Source of the DNA: an uncultured Lachnospiraceae bacterium | GTDB lineage: Bacteria > Bacillota > Clostridia > Lachnospirales > Lachnospiraceae | Assembly: GCA_910587085.1 (NCBI GenBank) | Contig: CAJUMC010000086.1 | Span: 1-9,791, forward strand | Direction of reading: 5' to 3' | DNA length: 9,791 nt | Part shown: positions 6,101 through 9,791 of the stretch, in pieces | Numbering within the stretch: the stretch's first letter is position 1 | How the letters are laid out: the number at the start of each line of letters is the position of its first letter | Notes under the pieces: generated by a model | Databases searched by the model: none | Seen by the model: only the letters and a program-made list of their open reading frames with translations | Told to the model about the DNA's origin: nothing | Translations under genes and position numbers: made by a program

Positions 6101-8252
6101 GCATGGATACGCCGTCTGACAGATAGCGTCCAAAGCCGAGCTGAAGTTTCTTCGCCGTGATCGGCTTTGAGAACTTCAGGATAAGATAAGGACGTCCGTC
6201 GGCATCCTGCAGCGTCTGCCTTGTCAGGCCCACATCGTCATGCTGCGTTCCGTCGGCATCCCAGTAGCGCAGATGCGCATAGTAGAAATCATATCCGGTA
6301 TGGCAGTAAAACGCGATGGTGTCCATCTTGTATGCAGCGTCAAATTCGTAGGTCAGGCCGACGCCCGAGGCCATAGCATTGAAGCCGCCCTCATCCCAGC
6401 CGGCGGTCTGATAGTAGGAAGCCGGATTCCGATCCACGGTTCCCCATGCGGACGTGGTCTGGGTATCCAGCGGACTGTTTATCATCTGACATGCCGAACG
6501 CCGTGTTGCGCTGATAATGTGCGCGCCCTTCTGGCCGATCTCTCCCGTATTGATCAGGTGATAGCGCGGAACAACCGGAGCGCTCAGATCCGTGGTCTTC
6601 GCGGAGGCTGTAAGGGACGGTGCGCTCGAGCCGAGCTCATTCACGCCGATCACATAGACCATATACTCCGTCAGATCCTTGAGTTCGGTAATGGTGTAGT
6701 TGTTGTTCGTAATTCCCGTAATGGCTTTATACTGGCTTGCTGTTTTTTCTTTATAGAACAGGTTGTATGTAACGGTATCCTTCATCTGCTTCCAGGATAC
6801 GGTTATGCTCTGGTAATTGCCGACCGCCGATACATTGTCCGGGCGATCCGGCTTGCTGTCCGGCTTCGGCGTTGCGCTTACCGGGCTGCTGTAGCCGCTG
6901 CGCCAGGAGCCGTTGACGGACTGAACGCTGAGCTCGTATTCTGTGTAGTTTTTCAGGTCGTCGCCGCCGAAGCTCGTCACATCAACGGAATTGCCTGCGA
7001 CAAGCATGGTTTCTTCCACACCGTTCTGACGGATCATAACCTCGTAGCCTGTGATGTTCACGCAAGGATCCCAGGTGAGACTGATCAGCTCGCTGCCCGT
7101 TGTTGCGGTCACATTCTGCGGGATATCCAGATCCGGCTCCGGTATGCGGTTTTCCATGCCGTTTACGAATTCAACCTTGGATATTTCCGCAAGGCTGCTG
7201 TTGCTCTGCATTCCTGTAATGGTAAGCGTTACTTTCTTCACTGCGATCTGGGAGCCGAGGTAAAGCATGATATTGCCCTGCTTATCCCATTCGGTGCGCA
7301 CCTCGGAATCCTTCAGCAGGTAGGATACGCCGCTTGTGAGCGGGATCTCCCGGGTCTGCTCCGCGCCGCTTTCGTCCGTGTAGGTAACGGATACAACCGC
7401 GCTGCGGATCTTGTTGTCCTGCTTGGTTCCGATAATGATGCCGTCGGCCAGAGCGGTCTGGTCAGCCGCGCTGACATCAAATTCCAGGGAAACCGGATTG
7501 GCATCGGAAATGGCGCCGCCGAATTTCGGGGTCAGCGATACGTTTGAGGCTCCCTTTAAAAGCCCGTACAGGTCGCCGTCCGCCGTGGTGTTGTCACCTG
7601 CGCCCGGTGCGATAACCGAAGCCGGGATAAAAGCTTCCAGGCTTGCCGCAGTATTTCCTGCCGGCAGATAGCCCATGGAAAAATATTCCAAATCCACAAG
7701 ATCTACTTTTTTATCGCCGTTCAGATCCATCAGGTCTGTGTACTGTCCGCGGTCGATGGCATCCACCAGCAGAGACTGATCCTTGCTGTCAACCGTGCCG
7801 TCGCCGTTGACATCACCGATCAGCAGAACGCCAGGATGCAGCGCGCCCTCGCTGTAATTCATTCCGCCCAGAAAGCCCGTGGCCAGCTGAACGGAACAGC
7901 CCTGTACGCCCACAGCAATTTCCTGCGTGTAGTCGGCAAAGCCCGGTGCCTTAAGCGTCAGGGTGTAGGTTCCTTCCGCAAGGCCTTCAAAGCTTGCCTT
8001 TTCCTCCCGGGCATCCGTGCCCAGAACAATGGAATCCGTACGGACTCCTCCTGCACCGGTTAGGCTGACTGTGAAATTCACCGGCTTCTTTATAAGAAGC
8101 GCGCCGGCGATCGACACGTTCACCTGACCATTCCCCGCGGCATTTGTCCGCGCGGCGGATAGAGCACTCACATCCGCTCGTGCGGCGCCGGCCGGCAGGG
8201 CGCCCTGAAAGGTCAGGGCGGCAGCCAGAAATAGTGCTAACCTTTTTCTCAT
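3117..8252 (-). CDS. Secreted dockerin-bearing M60-like (enhancin-type) zinc metallopeptidase
   Basis: This 1711-residue modular secreted enzyme starts at ATG 8252, with GGAGG 7 bases upstream. The signal peptide is residues 1 to about 26 (RKR, then LALFLAAALTF, AGAARA). Domains, approximate: 45-117 carboxypeptidase-regulatory/PEGA-like beta fold; 143-196 type I dockerin with two calcium loops (D147, N149, D151, D155, D158 and D176, N178, D180, D184, D187); 202-365 galactose-binding-like beta domain; 372-463 and 467-555 Fn3; 565-727 F5/8C (discoidin)-like; 798-927 M60 accessory domain; 930-1245 M60 catalytic domain; 1300-1395 Fn3-like; 1425-1555 F5/8C-like; 1560-1711 unassigned. The gluzincin motif HEIGH (H1105, E1106, H1109; bases 4926-4940) is followed by E1120 in AEITNN, the expected third zinc ligand. 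Known M60-like enzymes cleave mucin-type O-glycoproteins, so host mucin is the likely substrate (inference). No sortase signal or membrane anchor is seen, so the dockerin is the obvious docking device. The cohesin-like gene follows by 179 bases. Confidence 0.95.
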   Translation of the reverse strand: MRKRLALFLAAALTFQGALPAGAARADVSALSAARTNAAGNGQVNVSIAGALLIKKPVNFTVSLTGAGGVRTDSIVLGTDAREEKASFEGLAEGTYTLTLKAPGFADYTQEIAVGVQGCSVQLATGFLGGMNYSEGALHPGVLLIGDVNGDGTVDSKDQSLLVDAIDRGQYTDLMDLNGDKKVDLVDLEYFSMGYLPAGNTAASLEAFIPASVIAPGAGDNTTADGDLYGLLKGASNVSLTPKFGGAISDANPVSLEFDVSAADQTALADGIIIGTKQDNKIRSAVVSVTYTDESGAEQTREIPLTSGVSYLLKDSEVRTEWDKQGNIMLYLGSQIAVKKVTLTITGMQSNSSLAEISKVEFVNGMENRIPEPDLDIPQNVTATTGSELISLTWDPCVNITGYEVMIRQNGVEETMLVAGNSVDVTSFGGDDLKNYTEYELSVQSVNGSWRSGYSSPVSATPKPDSKPDRPDNVSAVGNYQSITVSWKQMKDTVTYNLFYKEKTASQYKAITGITNNNYTITELKDLTEYMVYVIGVNELGSSAPSLTASAKTTDLSAPVVPRYHLINTGEIGQKGAHIISATRRSACQMINSPLDTQTTSAWGTVDRNPASYYQTAGWDEGGFNAMASGVGLTYEFDAAYKMDTIAFYCHTGYDFYYAHLRYWDADGTQHDDVGLTRQTLQDADGRPYLILKFSKPITAKKLQLGFGRYLSDGVSMRIAEIYFYHYDTMMDEIMALYEDDLHTVLKSGVTQETIDRLRVKANEIDEVSGEYNPNLEALERELKTAEDILNDVALKAPIEIHSGITTNDVGRGFGGLNAWQPLGLTAAAGEKITIYVGHSSKKSGEATNLRLVATQYHSESGPMATVVTNLKIGANIIDIPRIGTLAEQENGGALYIEYTGDNSADRYAVRASGGVSVPRLDLYKVTDAGQRLAKASAYITELEDYVSAMQKNHERFHTNSTHAFVNQLDYDPQNCILGASDILLDNMLLSLPAAQILGGAGTGTVQEKAQRLLDSMDAMDDMMLLFYQHKGLNATAKDPKDQLPKGHLNIRYQRMFSGAFMYAAGNHIGIEWGSAPGMISASPVVSDSEGRYVSGRYFGWGIAHEIGHNINQGAYAVAEITNNYFAVLAQAHDNNDTVRFKYDNVYKKVTSGTKGKASNVFTQLGMYWQLHLAYDKGYNYKTWDNHDEQLANLFFARVDTYARTPSKAPKAAEGGVELTLSGGSDQVLMRLSCAAAEKNILEFFERWGMTPDADTIAYASQFTTETRAIYYVSDDSRVYSLKGGKSSLNTEGTVNAVSDDTTASINANEANRIDLVLGSKGIPAEDVLGYEITRCMISGGKTTKEPVGFATGNTFSDTIASINNRVVWYEVAVIDKYLNRSAAKVLQPLKIEHDGSLDKAFWTVSTADLTVAGETESSSPSTDVIYDTDTENMEETVRERDKLIDHDTATVYTATAGAAPQITLEFGKDLTVTGFKLTAGTSVPAGTYVIEVLSGGEWITAAEGSFGKDTVNTIHFANADKKYVSTYQASAVRLSLRGAGSTVSIAELDVLGVTGDNVDFRRTDDNTPAIGRLTADYQYGQNADEVIPAGSVIFSGAYKGSPAYNVVVLYDQNGNIVGGADADGTLRSSQIIMADVPEEGNIANTSDGVWIYWLESDDPNVLAGITQVRAELYRVNNALTNEGQRLVSDSLFELIPEELPGITLQGGGTQ
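4895..4940 (-). other. M60 zinc-binding active site, HEIGH-x10-E
   Basis: These bases encode residues 1105-1120 of the M60 protein: HEIGH supplies two His ligands and the catalytic Glu, and E1120 in AEITNN fits the third ligand. The preceding GWGIA and following E-I-T-N-N pattern are typical of the M60/enhancin family. All key residues are intact, so the enzyme is probably active. Confidence 0.93.
7665..7826 (-). other. Dockerin module within the M60 protein
   Basis: Residues 143-196 contain two F-hand calcium loops, DVNGDGTVDSKD and DLNGDKKVDLVD, separated by about 17 residues, with the helix residues LLVDAI and LEYF after them. This is the standard two-segment layout of a type I dockerin. 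Its position near the N-terminus is unusual, because dockerins are most often C-terminal. Confidence 0.92.
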
Positions 8253-8280
8253 ATTATAACCTCCATGCTGCGGCTGTAGT

Positions 8281-8340
8281 TCAGGAGCAGCGCAGGGCTC
8301 GGGCTTCGGCGCAGCGCAAAGCCCGCGGGCCGAAAACCAT
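8281..8340 (-). CDS. Possible 19-codon leader peptide upstream of the M60 gene
   Basis: A short ORF reads MVFGPRALRCAEARALRCS then TGA, inside the leader between the promoter and the M60 start. AGGAGAGG lies about 10 bases upstream of its ATG at 8340. Its stop is 28 bases before the M60 ATG. The RALRC sequence occurs twice because the DNA itself carries a local direct repeat, and the ORF overlaps the 8300-8325 hairpin. It could be an attenuator-type leader peptide or a chance ORF in GC-rich repeat DNA; I favour chance slightly. Confidence 0.25.
   Translation of the reverse strand: MVFGPRALRCAEARALRCS
8300..8325 (-). promoter_or_regulatory. Leader hairpin upstream of the M60 gene
   Basis: CGGGCTT (8300-8306) pairs with AAGCCCG (8319-8325) over 7 bp. 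A competing pairing joins TTCGGC (8305-8310) to GCCGAA (8329-8334). Both lie in the roughly 120-base leader between the promoter and the M60 ribosome-binding site. Alternative folds in a leader can regulate expression, but nothing shows this directly. Confidence 0.4.
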
Positions 8341-8380
8341 AATTTTCAGCCCTCTCCTTTTGTTTCCTGCTATACGGTAG

Positions 8381-8409
8381 ATTATAGCAAATGGACGAGC
8401 GCAAATCAA
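8381..8409 (-). promoter_or_regulatory. Housekeeping-type promoter for the M60 gene
   Basis: On the minus strand, TTGATT (8404-8409) and a perfect TATAAT (8381-8386) are separated by 17 bases, and TG one base before the -10 box makes it an extended -10. Transcription should begin near 8374, giving a leader of about 120 bases before ATG 8252. It is the only clear minus-strand promoter I found between the M60 and SWIM genes, so it may also serve the genes downstream. Confidence 0.85.
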
Positions 8410-8509
8410 TCAGATTTTAGGTAAAATTAAAAGCCGGAAAAGGGGAAGTCCATGGTTATTTTAGTTAAGGTTGAGAGTTGAAGATGCAGAAAATAATAGT
8501 TCGCATTCA

Positions 8510-8521
8510 GAACAAATGTTC
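8510..8521 (+). promoter_or_regulatory. LexA/DinR (SOS) operator
   Basis: GAACAAATGTTC matches the Firmicutes LexA core GAAC-N4-GTTC exactly. The outer bases are A and T rather than C and G. On the plus strand it lies 4 bases upstream of TATTAT (8526-8531), a near-consensus -10 box, which is a typical repressing position. The -35 match is weak: TTCGCA at 8500-8505 with a long spacer. The box sits in a dyad in which AAAATAATA (8490-8498) mirrors TATTATTTT (8526-8534). It is about 100 bases upstream of the M60 promoter and probably does not control it. Confidence 0.6.
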
Positions 8522-8556
8522 TGTTTATTATTTTGCAGGCCGAAGTGAAATAAGAA

Positions 8557-8609
8557 GCTGCATGATTCCCGGTTGTCCGGGCGGTTAAGGGAATGCCTTT
8601 TTATGCAGC
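8557..8609 (+). other. Nested inverted repeats, possible structured RNA leader
   Basis: GCTGCAT (8557-8563) pairs with ATGCAGC (8603-8609). Inside it ATTCCC (8565-8570) pairs with GGGAAT (8589-8594), or alternatively CCCGG (8568-8572) with CCGGG (8577-8581). Nesting of an outer and an inner stem suggests a folded RNA. The element lies downstream of the LexA box and just before a purine-rich sequence (GGGAGAGGGG) that precedes ATG 8631. I do not recognise an RNA family. Confidence 0.35.
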
Positions 8610-8630
8610 GGCGGGAGAGGGGCTTATTTT

Positions 8631-8735
8631 ATGCACCCTGACTTCAATTTCGGCGGGTTTCTGCGGATGGCAGGCAATTGCTCCATGACTGTCTGCCGCG
8701 CGAAACCGGTCGGCTGCGGAAGGATAACCTCATGA
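8631..8735 (+). CDS. Candidate 34-residue small ORF downstream of the LexA box
   Basis: ATG 8631 is preceded by GAGAGGGG at about 8 bases. The predicted peptide is 34 residues with three Cys in its second half (NCSMTVC, VGC) and has no recognisable family. Its TGA overlaps ATG 8732 (ATGA) of a 17-residue ORF, MNKCSPWKIFRLIVFFI, which has AAGGA 7 bases upstream and a hydrophobic C-terminus. The two together would suit a coupled SOS-induced small-peptide unit. Such short ORFs also occur by chance, so confidence is low. Confidence 0.2.
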   Translation: MHPDFNFGGFLRMAGNCSMTVCRAKPVGCGRITS

Positions 8736-8806
8736 ATAAATGCAGTCCCTGGAAAATTTTCCGGCTGATCGTCTTTTTTATCTGACCAGCATTATTTGCC
8801 TGTATT

Positions 8807-9761
8807 TTAAAAACCTGTATTTACTTGACCAGCGAAAATTTTACTGCATAATTCAGTATATTCATCGCAGGAAATTTCAGCTCCGTTTAACATATATTTC
8901 ATTCCAGACTCTTGATTATTTTCGTCAACAAGTTCCTCGCTGAAATTCATTTCTTCAACTAAGTTATCGGCCCCTTCAAATTTTTCCATTATGGTAAGAT
9001 TTATATCCTGCATTCATGCTGTTGCTATACATAATCCATATAGTTCCATTGTAAGCGACATAAGAAAGAATGAGAGCACTGCCATCACCTGCAGCAAATT
9101 CATATACCTTGTTATCACGCGCATCCAGATATATTCCGCCATAAGGGCCGCTAATAATCAGTTCGTTTTCTCCATCATTGTCAAGATCTGCTTTCTCTCC
9201 AATTGAATATGCGCCCCATTCTTCAGAATCCATATTTAAATCGGTAATATAAAATGTCGATGTCAAATCGGTGGAGTCAACTGCATTTATTGAGCCATGG
9301 ATAAATGAATTTAACAGCTCGTCCGCTGCTGCTTCCGATTTCTTTGCGGCATGATATAGAAGTTGTGTCTCTTCAAACCCTGATTTTCCGTAATACACAT
9401 TGATTTCACCTGTGCTGTATTCTAAAATATAGTAGCTAAAGGCGGCGGTATCGTTTAAAAATACCTGTTCCGGGTATTTTAAATATATCCTGTTATTTTC
9501 TATGGTTTCAATGTTAGATGAATCAGCCAAAAATCGATAGGAAGATTCGGATTTATAGTCGGAAATATCGTATCCGTTGGATGTTTTCTGAATGATTAAC
9601 TTACCGGTTCCATAATCTGATAAATATTCGTATTCTCCTGTCAGGTTTTCCAGTTCTGCCAAATCAAAATCAGCTGAACCAGAAATATTGTCATTCTGTG
9701 TTTCCTGAACTTCACCGGCGCTGCCGCCTGTTTCTGGATGACGTATAATAAGTTTCGCAAA
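8807..9761 (-). pseudogene. Decayed lipoprotein-like gene: lost N-terminus plus frameshift
   Basis: The open frame runs from after an in-frame TAA (9762-9764) to TGA at 8976. It has no ATG or GTG, and the first possible start is TTG 9662 with no ribosome-binding site. Codons upstream of it read ETGGSAGEVQETQND, typical of the flexible linker that follows a lipoprotein signal, but the signal itself is absent. The N-terminal half resembles a small beta-rich extracellular domain (GEYEYLSDYGTGKLII, RIYLKYPEQ). The C-terminal half has an FG-GAP/VCBS-like ADLDNDGENELII segment. An A5 run (8981-8985) causes an early stop; with one A fewer the protein continues HNGKFEGADNLVEEMN to a TAA at 8807, adding about 60 residues. 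The region is more A+T-rich than its neighbours. It could be a recent pseudogene or contain a sequencing indel; the missing start argues for real decay. Confidence 0.75.
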
Positions 9762-9776
9762 TTAATTTCATAAAAA

Positions 9777-9791
9777 ATAGACATAGTCTAT
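9777..9791. repeat. Palindrome at the right edge
   Basis: ATAGAC-ATA-GTCTAT is a perfect 6-bp inverted repeat with a 3-base centre, cut by or ending exactly at the window edge. It could be part of an operator or of a longer inverted repeat, and it lies upstream of the truncated lipoprotein gene. Nothing more can be said without the flanking sequence. Confidence 0.4.

Larger units (their letters stand above)
8410..8806. other. About 400 bases without a convincing gene, rich in regulatory-looking structure
   Basis: This gap lies between the M60 promoter and the decayed lipoprotein gene. It holds a LexA box (8510-8521) in a larger dyad, a nested hairpin region (8557-8609), two tiny plus-strand ORFs (8631-8735 and 8732-8785), a perfect palindrome GGAAAATTTTCC (8751-8762) and a T6 run (8774-8779). 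No tRNA or known riboswitch is recognisable. The order box, hairpin, small ORFs, palindrome/T run would suit a short plus-strand SOS transcript, but this is inference. Confidence 0.5.

Noticed and set aside
2958..6119. A 1053-codon open frame on the plus strand
   Set aside because: It lies antisense to the M60 gene. Its translation is Cys/Arg/His-rich, with no domain, signal or RBS support, while the minus strand encodes clear domains. It is a shadow caused by codon bias.
6240..7547. A 435-codon open frame on the plus strand
   Set aside because: Antisense to the Fn3 and dockerin part of the M60 gene, with the same artefact-like composition and no recognisable motif.
8381..8521. LexA control of the M60 gene
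   Set aside because: The operator lies about 100 bases upstream of the M60 -35 box on the opposite side from the gene, too far for ordinary LexA repression.
8740..8943. A 67-codon plus-strand ORF with a hydrophobic first half
   Set aside because: Most of it is antisense to the 3' part of the lipoprotein-like gene, and the nearest RBS-like sequence is too far away (about 15 bases). The 17-codon ORF at 8732 fits the RBS better.
8976..8990. Programmed frameshift at the A5 run
   Set aside because: Joining the frames needs a +1 shift, and I see no stimulatory element beyond the following TGA. The gene is also broken at its 5' end, so mutation or a sequencing indel is simpler.

Overview
The window looks like chromosomal DNA from an anaerobic gut-type Firmicute, probably a Clostridia/Lachnospiraceae-like organism. 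The reasons are Gram-positive-style signal peptides, a LexA box of the Firmicutes type, Big2 Ig-like surface domains, and dockerin and cohesin-like modules. The taxonomic call is inference. All substantial genes are on the minus strand, so the layout reads from right to left.

Right end (about 8740-9791): visibly more A+T-rich DNA holding a decayed lipoprotein-like gene. Its signal peptide and start codon are missing, and a one-base frameshift in an A5 run near its 3' end splits it. Next (8410-8806) is a gap of about 400 bases without a convincing gene. It does hold a perfect core LexA/SOS box inside a larger dyad, a nested hairpin region, and two very small candidate ORFs on the plus strand.

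Centre (1663-8409): a strong promoter (TTGATT-17-TGCTATAAT) and a structured leader of about 120 bases precede a 1711-residue secreted protein. It carries a dockerin, two Fn3 domains, F5/8C-like carbohydrate-binding modules and an M60/enhancin-type zinc peptidase with HEIGH...E. Downstream, after 179 bases rich in inverted repeats, is a second secreted protein with an N-terminal cohesin-like domain, a Thr-Pro repeat linker and two Big2 domains. A dockerin enzyme beside a cohesin-like protein suggests a small cellulosome-like complex aimed at mucin-type glycoproteins rather than at plant fibre. This is the most interesting reading of the window.

Left end (1-1568): a cytoplasmic SWIM zinc-finger protein of the type usually found in MoxR/VWA gene clusters. 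If it belongs to such a cluster, the partner genes would lie left of position 1. Every gene boundary carries a strong GC-rich hairpin without an adjacent U tract, so it is unclear whether the three minus-strand genes form one transcript.
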